Assembly: GCF_008369295.1 (NCBI RefSeq)
Contig: NZ_VOBG01000003.1
Span: forward strand, 248,001 to 312,000
DNA length: 64,000 nt
Reading direction: 5' to 3'
Origin: Pseudomonas sp. ANT_H4
GTDB lineage: Bacteria; Pseudomonadota; Gammaproteobacteria; Pseudomonadales; Pseudomonadaceae
The first letter of the stretch is position 1, and the number at the start of each line of letters is the position of its first letter. Positions 49,262 through 58,195 of the stretch are shown here, in pieces. Both the position numbers and the translations under genes were made by a program. The notes beneath the pieces are model-generated. The model saw only the letters and a list, made by a program, of their open reading frames with translations, was not told where the DNA came from and did not search any database.

Positions 49262-50752
49262 ATGGTTGCCGCATTGCTTGATCGTCTCGGGGTAAACCCG
49301 GCGCTGTACCAGTCGGGTAAACAACCCGTGCATTCGCCTATCGATGGCAGCCGAATTGCCAGTGTGCACTGGGAAGGCGCCGCCGAGGTGGAGCAGCAGG
49401 TCATTCGCGCCGAGCATGCATTCGAAGCCTGGCGTAAGGTGCCGGCGCCGCGCCGTGGCGAGCTGGTGCGTCAGTTCGGCGAAGTGCTGCGCGAATATAA
49501 GGCTGACCTGGGCGAGTTGGTGTCCTGGGAAGCTGGCAAAATCACCCAGGAAGGCTTGGGTGAAGTGCAGGAAATGATCGACATCTGCGACTTCGCCGTC
49601 GGCCTATCCCGTCAGCTGTATGGCTTGACCATCGCCTCCGAGCGCCCAGGCCACCACATGCGTGAAACCTGGCACCCGCTGGGCGTGGTGGGGGTGATCA
49701 GTGCCTTCAACTTCCCGGTAGCAGTGTGGGCGTGGAATACCACGTTGGCGCTGGTGTGCGGCAATGCGGTGATCTGGAAACCTTCGGAAAAGACGCCGCT
49801 GACTGCGCTGGCGTGCCAGGCGCTGTTCGAGCGCGTCCTGAAAAACTTCACTGACGCCCCGCAATACCTGAGCCAGGTGATCATCGGCGGTCGCGATGCC
49901 GGTGCCGCGCTGGTGGACGACCCCCGTGTAGCCCTGATCAGCGCCACTGGCAGCACCCGCATGGGCCGCGAAGTGGCGCCGAAAGTCGCCGCACGTTTTG
50001 CCCGCAGCATCCTGGAACTGGGCGGCAACAACGCGATGATCCTTGGCCCAAGCGCCGATCTGGACATGGCCGTGCGCGCCATTCTGTTCAGCGCCGTCGG
50101 CACCGCCGGCCAGCGCTGTACCAGCCTGCGCCGGTTGATTGCCCATGAATCGGTGAAAGAAGAGATTGTCACCCGCCTCAAGGCTGCCTATTCCAAGGTG
50201 CGCATCGGTCATCCGCTGGAAGGCAATCTCGTCGGCCCGCTGATCGACAAACACAGCTTTGAAAACATGCAGGACGCCCTGGAGCAGGCCTTGAGCGAAG
50301 GCGGCCGGGTGTTTGGCGGCAAGCGCCAGTTGGAAGACACATTCCCCAGCGCTTACTACGTGTCGCCGGCGATTGTGGAAATGCCGGAGCAGAGCGATGT
50401 GGTCTGCACTGAAACCTTCGCGCCGATTCTGTATGTGGTCGGCTACACCGATTTTGCCGAAGCACTGCGCCTGAACAACGCCGTGCCTCAAGGCCTGTCC
50501 TCGTGCATCTTCACTACCGATGTGCGCGAAGCCGAGCAGTTCATGTCTGCGCTGGGCAGCGACTGCGGGATTGCCAACGTCAATATCGGCCCGAGTGGCG
50601 CGGAAATTGGCGGTGCGTTTGGCGGCGAGAAGGAAACCGGTGGAGGTCGTGAGTCGGGTTCCGATGCATGGCGTGGGTATATGCGTCGGCAGACCAATAC
50701 CGTGAACTATTCGCTCGAGCTGCCGTTGGCCCAAGGCATCACTTTCGACTGA
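49262..50752 (+). CDS. amaB: L-aminoadipate-semialdehyde (L-piperideine-6-carboxylate) dehydrogenase
   Basis: NAD-dependent aldehyde dehydrogenase of the ALDH7 (antiquitin) family. It oxidises aminoadipate semialdehyde, in equilibrium with piperideine-6-carboxylate, to 2-aminoadipate. 496 residues: catalytic Glu in LELGGNNAMI, catalytic Cys in GTAGQRCTSLRRL, NAD site in FNFPVAVWAWNTTLAL, and the antiquitin-like NIGPSGAEIGGAFGGEKETG. AAGGAG lies 7 bases before ATG. The next gene encodes the oxidase that makes its substrate, which supports the specific call over a generic dehydrogenase. Confidence 0.92.
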   Translation: MVAALLDRLGVNPALYQSGKQPVHSPIDGSRIASVHWEGAAEVEQQVIRAEHAFEAWRKVPAPRRGELVRQFGEVLREYKADLGELVSWEAGKITQEGLGEVQEMIDICDFAVGLSRQLYGLTIASERPGHHMRETWHPLGVVGVISAFNFPVAVWAWNTTLALVCGNAVIWKPSEKTPLTALACQALFERVLKNFTDAPQYLSQVIIGGRDAGAALVDDPRVALISATGSTRMGREVAPKVAARFARSILELGGNNAMILGPSADLDMAVRAILFSAVGTAGQRCTSLRRLIAHESVKEEIVTRLKAAYSKVRIGHPLEGNLVGPLIDKHSFENMQDALEQALSEGGRVFGGKRQLEDTFPSAYYVSPAIVEMPEQSDVVCTETFAPILYVVGYTDFAEALRLNNAVPQGLSSCIFTTDVREAEQFMSALGSDCGIANVNIGPSGAEIGGAFGGEKETGGGRESGSDAWRGYMRRQTNTVNYSLELPLAQGITFD

Positions 50753-50770
50753 TCGCGTACACCTGTTGAT

Positions 50771-50795
50771 CGTTCCCGCACAGAGCGTGGGAACG
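50771..50795. repeat. Short palindrome in the amaB-amaA gap
   Basis: CGTTCCC and GGGAACG arms 11 bases apart, in the 74-base gap. It resembles the short GTTCCC...GGGAAC repeats common in fluorescent pseudomonads and may weaken readthrough into amaA. Confidence 0.6.
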
Positions 50796-50826
50796 AACGG
50801 TGGTGAAATCCTCCCGGAGTCTGGCA

Positions 50827-52110
50827 ATGCCATTACGCGAAGCGTGTTTGTGGGAACAACTGACCCCTGGCCGGCCGGATCGCGCTGCGCTCAAGGGTGA
50901 AGTAAAGGTGGATGTCTGCGTGATCGGCGCCGGTATCACCGGTTTGTCGGCGGCCATTCATTTATTGGAACAAGGCAAAAGCGTCTGCGTGCTGGAAGCC
51001 CATCGCACCGGTCATGGTGGCTCTGGGCGCAACGTCGGGTTGGTCAACGCCGGGATGTGGATTGCCCCGGACGAGATCGAGGCCGGTTTTGGCGAGGCGG
51101 TGGGCAGTCAGCTCAACCGCATGCTCGGTGCGGCACCGTCCCTGGTGTTCAGCCTGATCGACAAATACAACATTGATTGTCAGTTACGCCGCGAGGGCAC
51201 CTTGCACATGGCGCATAACGCCCGTGGCGAGGCGGATTTGCGCAGCCGTGAAGAGCAGTGGAAGCGTCGTGGTGCGCCAGTGGAACTGTTGACGGGTGCC
51301 GCGTGCGAGCAGGCCACCGGCACCAAAAAGATCGCTGCCGCCTTGCTGGATCGGCGGGCCGGCACGTTGAATCCGATGGCTTACACCAGTGGTTTGGCCA
51401 ACGCCGCCGTCGGCCTCGGTGGCCAACTGTTTGACCATTCGCCGGTCACCCAATTGGAGCGCCAGGGCCAGCGCTGGTCTGTACAAACTGCTCAGGGCGC
51501 GGTGCAGGCCGAGCAAGTGGTGATCGCCTCCAATGCCTACACCGAAGGCGAGTGGACCGAACTGCGGCGCAATTTCTTTCCCGGTTATTACTATCAGGTG
51601 GCGTCAGCACCGCTGACCGCGGACGCCGCACAGCAAATCCTGCCGGGCGGGCAGGGCTCCTGGGACACTCGCCAGGTACTCAGCAGCATCCGCCGCGACG
51701 CCGATGGCCGGTTGCTGCTGGGCAGCTTGGGCAATGGCAACCAGAAACCAGCCTGGTTCCTCAAGGCCTGGGCCGATCGGGTGCAGCAACATTATTTTCC
51801 CTACCTTAAATCGGTGGACTGGGAATGCACCTGGACTGGCTGCATCGCCTTTACCCCGGACCATCTGATGCGTCTTTTTGAACCAGCGCCCGGTTTAGTG
51901 GCAGTCACCGGCTACAACGGACGCGGCGTGACCACCGGTAGCGTGGTGGGCAAAGCTTTCGCCGACTACCTGTGTCACCGCAATCCCCAGGCCCTGCCGA
52001 TTCCATTTGCTCCGATGCAGCCGCTGGCCGGGGTGGGCCTGCGCAGTTGTTTATACGAGGCCGGGTTCTCGCTGTATCACGCGGGGCAATGTCTGCGTAT
52101 TGTCATCTGA
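50827..52110 (+). CDS. amaA: L-pipecolate oxidase (FAD-dependent)
   Basis: Oxidises L-pipecolate to piperideine-6-carboxylate in the D-lysine/pipecolate branch of lysine breakdown. 427 residues of the DAO/GlpO flavoprotein type: an N-terminal FAD-binding motif VCVIGAGITGLSAAIHL (about 29-45), ARG-type second motif RTGHGGSGRNVGLVNAG, and the C-terminal YNGRGVTTGSVVGKAFADYL. ATG 50827 with GGAG upstream is preferred over GTG 50800. Located after amaB as in P. putida, where the pair is described. A putrescine- or sarcosine-type oxidase is the alternative. Confidence 0.88.
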   Translation: MPLREACLWEQLTPGRPDRAALKGEVKVDVCVIGAGITGLSAAIHLLEQGKSVCVLEAHRTGHGGSGRNVGLVNAGMWIAPDEIEAGFGEAVGSQLNRMLGAAPSLVFSLIDKYNIDCQLRREGTLHMAHNARGEADLRSREEQWKRRGAPVELLTGAACEQATGTKKIAAALLDRRAGTLNPMAYTSGLANAAVGLGGQLFDHSPVTQLERQGQRWSVQTAQGAVQAEQVVIASNAYTEGEWTELRRNFFPGYYYQVASAPLTADAAQQILPGGQGSWDTRQVLSSIRRDADGRLLLGSLGNGNQKPAWFLKAWADRVQQHYFPYLKSVDWECTWTGCIAFTPDHLMRLFEPAPGLVAVTGYNGRGVTTGSVVGKAFADYLCHRNPQALPIPFAPMQPLAGVGLRSCLYEAGFSLYHAGQCLRIVI

Positions 52111-52399
52111 TCAGCGAAATACCAGTAAGAAGGCGGCATTTTATTAGCAAGCTACTAATCTGTATTGGTGCGACGCGTAGCAGTGGCGCACTGTAAATGT
52201 GCAGTTCCGTTACGCACATTGTTACAGATGCTCGGACTGTCGCTTGGTGGCAGCCTGATATCAAACCGTGGAGAGGGTTGTACTTTTTCGATGCGTTGGT
52301 TGCACCTCTGCGAGCTAAAGGGTTGCACGTTCAATCAAAAGGCGTCGAAACGCCTGTAATAACAATGACACCGTGTCTTTTTGAATAATAAAAACGCAA
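52111..52399. other. Upstream regulatory region of the branched-chain amino acid transporter
   Basis: Gene-free and more AT-rich than the neighbours. At 52188-52202 it holds the dyad GCAC-N7-GTGC, the form of an NtrC binding site. Two short frames across 52165-52388 have no ribosome-binding site or family-like sequence and are not called. The region is the logical place for an enhancer acting on the sigma-54 promoter at 52400. Confidence 0.55.
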
Positions 52400-52415
52400 T
52401 GGCACGCGCCTTGCT
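52400..52415 (+). promoter_or_regulatory. Sigma-54 (RpoN) promoter of braC
   Basis: TGGCACG, CGCC, TTGCT: an exact match to the -24/-12 consensus TGGCACG-N4-TTGCW, with GG and GC at the required spacing. It lies 72 bases before the braC start, placing transcription start near 52426. Confidence 0.85.
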
Positions 52416-52486
52416 CTGGGCTTTCAAGTGAAAGTTTGAAGTGACGTTGCAGTGCCAATTCAACAAAAACCTCGGAGCACCACCTC

Positions 52487-53623
52487 ATGTCCCAGACGTT
52501 TTACAAGAAAGGCTTTCTGGCCCTCGCAGTGGCAACTGCGTTGGGTGTTTCTGCGTTTGCTCAAGCTGATGTGAAGATTGGCGTAGCAGGGCCGATGACC
52601 GGTGCCAACGCGGCATTCGGTGAGCAGTACATGAAAGGTGCCCAGGCGGCGGCGGATGCGGTCAACAAGGCCGGCGGTATCAATGGCGAGAAAATCGTCC
52701 TGGTCGCCGGTGACGATGCCTGCGAACCCAAGCAGGCTGTTGCCGTGGCCAACCGTCTGGCCGATCAGGAAAAAGTGATTGGTGTGGTCGGGCACTTCTG
52801 TTCGTCGTCCACCATCCCGGCCTCCGAGGTCTATGACGAAGCGGGGATTATTGCGATCACTCCAGGCTCCACCAACCCTCAAGTGACCGAGCGAGGCCTC
52901 TCCGCCATGTTCCGGATGTGCGGGCGTGACGACCAGCAAGGCATCGTGGCAGGCGATTACATCGTCGATGTGCTCAAGGGCAAGAAGGTCGCCGTTCTGC
53001 ACGACAAGGACACCTACGGTCAGGGTCTTGCTGATGCTACCAAGGCACAGCTGACCAAGCGCGGCGTGACCCCGGTCCTGTACGAAGGCCTGACTCGTGG
53101 CGAGAAAGACTTCAGCGCCGTAGTGACCAAAATCCGCGCCGCTGGCGCTGACGTCGTTTACTTCGGTGGCTTGCACCCGGAAGCCGGACCACTGGTTCGT
53201 CAACTGCGTGAGGCCGGGCTCAAAGATGTCAAGTTCATGTCCGATGATGGCGTAGTGACCGATGAACTGGTGACCACCGCTGGTGGCGCGCAATACGTCG
53301 ACGGCGTCTACATGACCTTCGGCGCCGACCCGCGCCTACTGCCAGACAGCAAGGTGGTGGTGGATGAGTTCCGCAAGGCCGGCACCGAGCCTGAGGGCTA
53401 CACCTTGTACGCCTATGCCTCGATCCAGACCCTGGCTGCCGGTTTCAACGGTGCCAAGTCCAACAAGGGCGAAGATGCGGCCAAGTGGCTTAAGGCAAAC
53501 CCTGTGAAGACCGTGATGGGCGAGAAGGCTTGGGACGCCAAGGGCGACCTGAAAGTCTCTGACTACGTGGTTTACCAGTGGGACAAGGATGGCAAGTATC
53601 ACCAACTGGAAAAGCAGAAGTAA
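52487..53623 (+). CDS. braC: Branched-chain amino acid ABC transporter binding protein (BraC/LivK)
   Basis: Periplasmic receptor for Leu, Ile and Val, and possibly Ala/Thr as in P. aeruginosa BraC. 378 residues: signal peptide about 1-26 (ending FAQADVK), then a two-lobed type I binding fold (IGVAGPMTGANAAFGEQYMK, GHFCSSSTIPASEVYDE). It is first in the transporter cluster and transcribed from a sigma-54 promoter. A REPIN separates it from livH, which usually lets more binding protein be made than membrane parts. Confidence 0.95.
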   Translation: MSQTFYKKGFLALAVATALGVSAFAQADVKIGVAGPMTGANAAFGEQYMKGAQAAADAVNKAGGINGEKIVLVAGDDACEPKQAVAVANRLADQEKVIGVVGHFCSSSTIPASEVYDEAGIIAITPGSTNPQVTERGLSAMFRMCGRDDQQGIVAGDYIVDVLKGKKVAVLHDKDTYGQGLADATKAQLTKRGVTPVLYEGLTRGEKDFSAVVTKIRAAGADVVYFGGLHPEAGPLVRQLREAGLKDVKFMSDDGVVTDELVTTAGGAQYVDGVYMTFGADPRLLPDSKVVVDEFRKAGTEPEGYTLYAYASIQTLAAGFNGAKSNKGEDAAKWLKANPVKTVMGEKAWDAKGDLKVSDYVVYQWDKDGKYHQLEKQK

Positions 53624-53647
53624 TCCGAACCGACTGCATAACCTCTC

Positions 53648-53747
53648 TGTAGGAGCGAGCTTGCTCGCGAAGAACGTTAACGATGACGCGGGCATCCTGG
53701 ATGCACGCGGCGCTCTCGGTTTTTTCGCGAGCAAGCTCGCTTCTACA
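53648..53747. repeat. REPIN between braC and livH
   Basis: Outer arms TGTAGGAGCGAGCTTGCTCG and CGAGCAAGCTCGCTTCTACA, 100 bases overall with a 50-base spacer carrying an inner GCGGGCATCC / GGATGCACGC pair. This is the same REP class as 625 and 30821, in full double form. It can act as an mRNA stabiliser or partial terminator between binding protein and permease genes. Confidence 0.88.
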
Positions 53748-53832
53748 GGGGGTTAGTGCCGAGCCTCTGTTTTCCTCCTAGAAGAGCCGCACACCCACAG
53801 GTGTGCAGGTTCTCACTGCGTGAGATTGCGTT

Positions 53833-54747
53833 ATGGATGGTATTTTCCTGCAGCAACTGGTCAATGGCCTGACCCTCGGGTCGGTCTATGGCCTGATCGC
53901 CATCGGCTACACAATGGTCTATGGCATCATTGGCATGATCAACTTCGCCCACGGCGAGGTTTATATGATTTCCGCTTACCTCGCGGCGATCAGTCTGGCT
54001 CTGCTGGCCTATTTCGGTATCGAATCCTTTCCGCTGCTCATTCTCGGCACCCTGGTGTTCACCGTCGTCGTCACCGGCGTCTACGGTTGGGTCATCGAGC
54101 GTGTCGCCTACAAACCGCTGCGTAACTCCACCCGACTGGCTCCGCTGATCAGCGCCATCGGTATTTCACTGATCCTGCAAAACTATGCGCAGATCGCCCA
54201 GGGCGCCAAGCAACAAGGCATTCCCACCCTGTTGGCCGGAGCCTGGAGAGTCGACATCGGCACCGGGTTCGTCCAGCTGACTTACACCAAAATCTTCATT
54301 CTGGTGGCGGCGTTCGCCGGGATGGCCTTGCTGACTTACATCATCAAGTACACCAAGCTCGGCCGCATGTGCCGCGCTACCCAGCAAGACCGCAAGATGG
54401 CTTCGATCCTCGGCATCAACACTGACCGGGTGATCTCTTACGTATTCGTCATTGGTGCAGCCATGGCGGCGCTGGCCGGCGTGCTGATTACCCTGAACTA
54501 CGGCACGTTCGACTTCTATGCCGGCTTTATCATCGGCATCAAGGCATTTACCGCAGCGGTACTCGGCGGCATCGGTTCCCTGCCTGGGGCCATGCTCGGC
54601 GGGATCATCCTCGGCATCTCCGAGTCGCTGTTCGCAGGGTTGATCAACTCTGATTACAAAGACGTGTTCAGCTTCTCGCTGTTGGTGGTGATTCTGATTT
54701 TCCGTCCTCAGGGCCTGCTCGGTCGCCCTCTCGTGGCGAAGGTATAA
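53833..54747 (+). CDS. livH: Branched-chain amino acid permease LivH (BraD)
   Basis: Inner-membrane permease of the ABC importer. 304 residues with about eight hydrophobic helices; the N-terminus QQLVNGLTLGSVYGLIAIGY and the GMINFAHGEVYM loop are hallmarks. A short palindrome (CACACCCACAGGTGTG) precedes the gene. It ends 2 bases before livM. Confidence 0.95.
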   Translation: MDGIFLQQLVNGLTLGSVYGLIAIGYTMVYGIIGMINFAHGEVYMISAYLAAISLALLAYFGIESFPLLILGTLVFTVVVTGVYGWVIERVAYKPLRNSTRLAPLISAIGISLILQNYAQIAQGAKQQGIPTLLAGAWRVDIGTGFVQLTYTKIFILVAAFAGMALLTYIIKYTKLGRMCRATQQDRKMASILGINTDRVISYVFVIGAAMAALAGVLITLNYGTFDFYAGFIIGIKAFTAAVLGGIGSLPGAMLGGIILGISESLFAGLINSDYKDVFSFSLLVVILIFRPQGLLGRPLVAKV

Positions 54748-54749
54748 AC

Positions 54750-56027
54750 ATGTCTGCTGCCAAATCTATCGATATCAAGAAAAGTGTGGTCGATGCGGTC
54801 CTCGCCGGGCTGATTTCGTTGATCGTGTTCGGTCCGATCGTCGGCGTGGTGCTCGACGGCTACAGCTTTAACCTGCAACCGGCTCGCGTGGGCATTCTGG
54901 TGGCTATCGTGATGGCCGGGCGCTTTGCCATGAGCCTGTTCCTGCAAACCCCCAAGGGGCTACGGATTCTCCAGGGTTTTGAGAACACCGGTTCCGGCGT
55001 GCATGTACAGGCGCCGGACTACAAGTCGCGGTTGCGCTGGATCATTCCGGCGCTGATCGTGATTGCCATCGTGTTCCCGTTCTTTGCCAACAAGTACTTG
55101 CTGACAGTGGTGATCCTCGGGCTGATCTACGTGCTGCTGGGCCTGGGCCTGAACATTGTGGTTGGCCTGGCCGGCTTGCTCGACCTGGGTTACGTGGCGT
55201 TCTACGCCATCGGTGCCTATGGCCTGGCTTTGGGCTATCAATACCTGGGCCTGGGCTTCTGGACGGTGCTGCCACTGGCGGCGATTGCGGCTGCGCTGGC
55301 CGGATGCTTACTCGGGTTCCCGGTGTTGCGAATGCACGGGGATTACCTGGCCATCGTGACGCTGGGCTTCGGTGAAATCATCCGTCTTGTGCTCAACAAT
55401 TGGTTGTCGTTCACGGGTGGGCCGAACGGTATGCCAGTGCCATCGCCAACGTTTTTCGGCCTGGAGTTCGGGCGCAAAGCCAAGGACGGAGGGGTGCCGT
55501 TCCATGAGTTTTTCGGCCTGGACTACAACCCCAATATTAAATTCCTGTTTATCTACATCGTGCTGTTTATCGTGGTGTTGCTGGTGCTGTACATCAAGCA
55601 CCGCCTGACCCGCATGCCGGTGGGCCGCGCTTGGGAAGCCTTGCGCGAAGATGAAATCGCTTGCCGCTCCATGGGCCTGAACCACGTACTGGTGAAGCTC
55701 TCGGCGTTCACCATTGGTGCCTCGACGGCTGGTTTGGCCGGTGTGTTTTTCGCCAGCTATCAAGGCTTCGTCAATCCGTCGTCGTTTACCTTCTTCGAGT
55801 CGGCGTTGATCCTCGCCATCGTGGTGTTGGGCGGCATGGGCTCGACGGTCGGCGTAGTGATCGCCGCGTTCGTGCTGACGGTGGCGCCGGAACTGCTGCG
55901 CAGCTTCTCCGAATACCGCGTGCTGCTGTTCGGCGTGTTGATGGTGGTGATGATGATCTGGCGCCCGCGCGGCCTGATCAGGATCAGCCGTACAGGTGTG
56001 ACGCCACGCAAGGGGGTAGCGCCATGA
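54750..56027 (+). CDS. livM: Branched-chain amino acid permease LivM (BraE)
   Basis: Second permease subunit, 425 residues. The core (about 100-400) has the LivM motifs NIVVGLAGLLDLGYVAFYAI and RLTRMPVGRAWEALREDEIA. The N-terminal 90 residues form an extension with two more hydrophobic segments, common in pseudomonad LivM. Overlaps livG by 4 bases (ATGA). Confidence 0.95.
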   Translation: MSAAKSIDIKKSVVDAVLAGLISLIVFGPIVGVVLDGYSFNLQPARVGILVAIVMAGRFAMSLFLQTPKGLRILQGFENTGSGVHVQAPDYKSRLRWIIPALIVIAIVFPFFANKYLLTVVILGLIYVLLGLGLNIVVGLAGLLDLGYVAFYAIGAYGLALGYQYLGLGFWTVLPLAAIAAALAGCLLGFPVLRMHGDYLAIVTLGFGEIIRLVLNNWLSFTGGPNGMPVPSPTFFGLEFGRKAKDGGVPFHEFFGLDYNPNIKFLFIYIVLFIVVLLVLYIKHRLTRMPVGRAWEALREDEIACRSMGLNHVLVKLSAFTIGASTAGLAGVFFASYQGFVNPSSFTFFESALILAIVVLGGMGSTVGVVIAAFVLTVAPELLRSFSEYRVLLFGVLMVVMMIWRPRGLIRISRTGVTPRKGVAP

Positions 56028-56899
56028 GTAAGGAAGTCGTCCTCTGCGTGGAAAATCTGATGATGCACTTCGGTGGCATCAAGGCCTTGAGCGACGTGAG
56101 CCTCAAGGTCAAGCGCAACTCGATCTTCGCCCTGATCGGCCCCAACGGTGCCGGCAAGACCACGGTGTTCAACTGCCTGACCGGTTTCTACAAGGCCACC
56201 GGGGGCAAGATCGAACTCAATGTGCGGGGCAAGCAGACCAACGTCATCCAGTTGCTTGGTGAGTCGTTCAAGCCCACCGACTTTGTTTCGCCCAAGAGCT
56301 TTGCCAGCCGGGTGTTCTACAAGATGTTCGGCGGTACTCACCTGGTGAACCGCGCGGGCCTGGCTCGCACCTTCCAGAACATTCGCCTGTTCAAGGAAAT
56401 GTCGGTGCTGGAAAACTTGCTGGTGGCCCAGCACATGTGGGTCAACCGCAACATGTTGGCGGGTATCCTCAACACCAAGGGTTATCAGAAGGCTGAAAGC
56501 GACGCCCTGGATCACGCCTTTTACTGGCTGGAAGTGGTGGACCTGGTGGACTGCGCCAACCGTCTGGCTGGTGAACTGTCCTACGGCCAGCAACGCCGCC
56601 TGGAAATCGCCCGTGCCATGTGCACCCGGCCACAGATTATCTGCCTCGATGAACCGGCCGCTGGTCTCAACCCCCAGGAAACCGAAGCGCTGAGCGCGAT
56701 GATCCGGCTGCTGCGGGACGAGCATGACTTGACCGTCGTGCTGATCGAACACGACATGGGCATGGTGATGAGTATTTCCGACCACATCGTGGTGCTTGAC
56801 CACGGCAACGTGATCGCCGAAGGCGGCCCTGAGGCGATTCGCAACGATCCGAAAGTGATCGCCGCCTACCTGGGTGCTGATGAAGAGGAAGTGGTATGA
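56024..56899 (+). CDS. livG: Branched-chain amino acid ABC transporter ATPase LivG (BraF)
   Basis: ATP-binding subunit, 291 residues. Walker A GPNGAGKTTVFN, signature LSYGQQRRLEIARAM and Walker B IICLDEPAAGLNP are intact. An insertion around residues 70-110 (NVRGKQTNVIQLLGESFKPT onward) makes it longer than E. coli LivG. The start at 56024 overlaps the livM stop; the long open frame upstream is within livM and not translated. It overlaps livF by 4 bases. Confidence 0.95.
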   Translation: MSKEVVLCVENLMMHFGGIKALSDVSLKVKRNSIFALIGPNGAGKTTVFNCLTGFYKATGGKIELNVRGKQTNVIQLLGESFKPTDFVSPKSFASRVFYKMFGGTHLVNRAGLARTFQNIRLFKEMSVLENLLVAQHMWVNRNMLAGILNTKGYQKAESDALDHAFYWLEVVDLVDCANRLAGELSYGQQRRLEIARAMCTRPQIICLDEPAAGLNPQETEALSAMIRLLRDEHDLTVVLIEHDMGMVMSISDHIVVLDHGNVIAEGGPEAIRNDPKVIAAYLGADEEEVV

Positions 56900-57627
56900 G
56901 CGAGGCTGCTATGAGTGGAGCAATCCTCGAACTGAAGGACCTGGACGTGTTCTACGGGCCGATCCAGGCGCTGAAAAAAGTCTCGCTGCACATCAATGAA
57001 GGGGAAACCGTCAGCCTGATCGGCTCCAACGGTGCGGGCAAGTCCACGCTGCTGATGTCGATCTTCGGCCAGCCACGGGCCGAGTCCGGGCAGATTCTCT
57101 ATCGCGGCGTGGACATTACCCACAAGTCGACTCACTACATCGCGTCCAACGGCATCGCCCAGTCGCCGGAAGGGCGGCGGGTGTTCCCTGACATGACCGT
57201 CGAGGAAAACCTGCTGATGGGCACCATTCCCATTGGTGACAAGTTTGCCAGCGAAGATATGCAGCGCATGTTCGAGCTGTTTCCACGGCTCAAGGAGCGG
57301 CGCAATCAGCGGGCCATGACCATGTCCGGTGGCGAACAGCAAATGCTCGCCATCGCCCGTGCGCTGATGAGTCGGCCCAAGCTGTTGCTGCTGGATGAGC
57401 CGAGCCTGGGGCTGGCGCCGATTGTGGTGAAACAGATTTTCGCCACGCTGCGGGAGCTGGCGAGTACCGGTATGACCATCTTTCTGGTGGAGCAGAACGC
57501 CAACCATGCGTTGCGACTGTCTGACCGGGCGTATGTGATGGTTAACGGCGAGATCCGCCTCAGCGGTACCGGCAAGGAGTTGCTGGTCAATGAGGAAGTG
57601 CGTAACGCCTATCTGGGCGGGCACTAA
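56896..57627 (+). CDS. livF: Branched-chain amino acid ABC transporter ATPase LivF (BraG)
   Basis: Second ATPase, 243 residues. Walker A GSNGAGKSTLLM, signature MSGGEQQMLAIARALM, Walker B LLLDEPSLGLAP. The start at 56896 has AGAGGAAG upstream; an ATG five codons later (MSGAILELKDL) is possible and closer to homologues. Last gene of the transporter cluster. Confidence 0.95.
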   Translation: MSEAAMSGAILELKDLDVFYGPIQALKKVSLHINEGETVSLIGSNGAGKSTLLMSIFGQPRAESGQILYRGVDITHKSTHYIASNGIAQSPEGRRVFPDMTVEENLLMGTIPIGDKFASEDMQRMFELFPRLKERRNQRAMTMSGGEQQMLAIARALMSRPKLLLLDEPSLGLAPIVVKQIFATLRELASTGMTIFLVEQNANHALRLSDRAYVMVNGEIRLSGTGKELLVNEEVRNAYLGGH

Positions 57628-57648
57628 CAGTAAGTCATGTGCTAACCC

Positions 57649-57687
57649 CTGTAGGAACTAGGCGGCCCCTCGTTCCTACAGCTTTTT
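57649..57687 (+). terminator. Terminator after livF (REP-like arms)
   Basis: CTGTAGGAAC and GTTCCTACAG arms around 13 bases, followed by CTTTTT. It lies 22 bases after the livF stop. Confidence 0.8.
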
Positions 57688-57714
57688 GCGGCGTCCACAG
57701 GCTCTTCGCCAAAT

Positions 57715-58195
57715 TGTGGAAAACAAATCTGAGCACCTCTCAAGGCGCGACATATAGCCGCCGCAAATCCCTGTTTTGTCACAGTTTTGACTTGTCCCCA
57801 TTCGCTGTGGAACCGGCTGTGGGTAACGTGGGAGTAGCTGGCTAGAGGCCTTTGAATTCAAGGCTTACAGCGTCATGGTTGTTTTTTGATCAGGCGTTTT
57901 TTCGTGGCCTTCCACAGGTTTTGTCAACCTGTTCAAAGACACAGGTATATGACCAAAATATGTCGGTTCAGCCTGTGGATAAGTCTGTGAATAAACTCTG
58001 GAAAGACGTCTGTAGAGGCCGCAATGACTGGCCTGGAGCCATCGTCTTCATTCCTGCTTTCGCGATAGGCCTACATACGCCTCGGTCAAGGTCAAGCAAA
58101 AAACTTTTTGAATCCCTCTGAAAGCCTTGAGTACAGCGGCTTGGCAGGTTTTGCACTTGCCCCCAAAGACTGTGGACGGGGCTGTGGATAACATG
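57715..58195. other. Gene-free region with DnaA-box-like repeats
   Basis: Part of a 743-base gap without a gene (57628-58370). Five plus-strand 9-mers match the DnaA box, or are one or two bases off, in reverse form (TGTGGATAA): TGTGGAAAA 57715, TGTGGGTAA 57818, TGTGGATAA 57974, TGTGAATAA 57986, TGTGGATAA 58183. The boxes at 57974 and 57986 start 12 bases apart. Segments 57784-57830 and 58148-58195 are imperfect direct repeats containing GTTTTG, ACTTG, CCCC and CTGTGGA in the same order. The last 170 bases before the dehydrogenase gene hold no clear promoter. Confidence 0.6.

Noticed and set aside
52165..52388. Two short frames upstream of braC
   Set aside because: They span the regulatory region, overlap each other in different frames and lack ribosome-binding sites.
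57715..58195. Chromosomal origin (oriC)
   Set aside because: No dnaA, dnaN, rpmH or gyrB nearby and no clear AT-rich unwinding element; recorded as a DnaA-box cluster instead.
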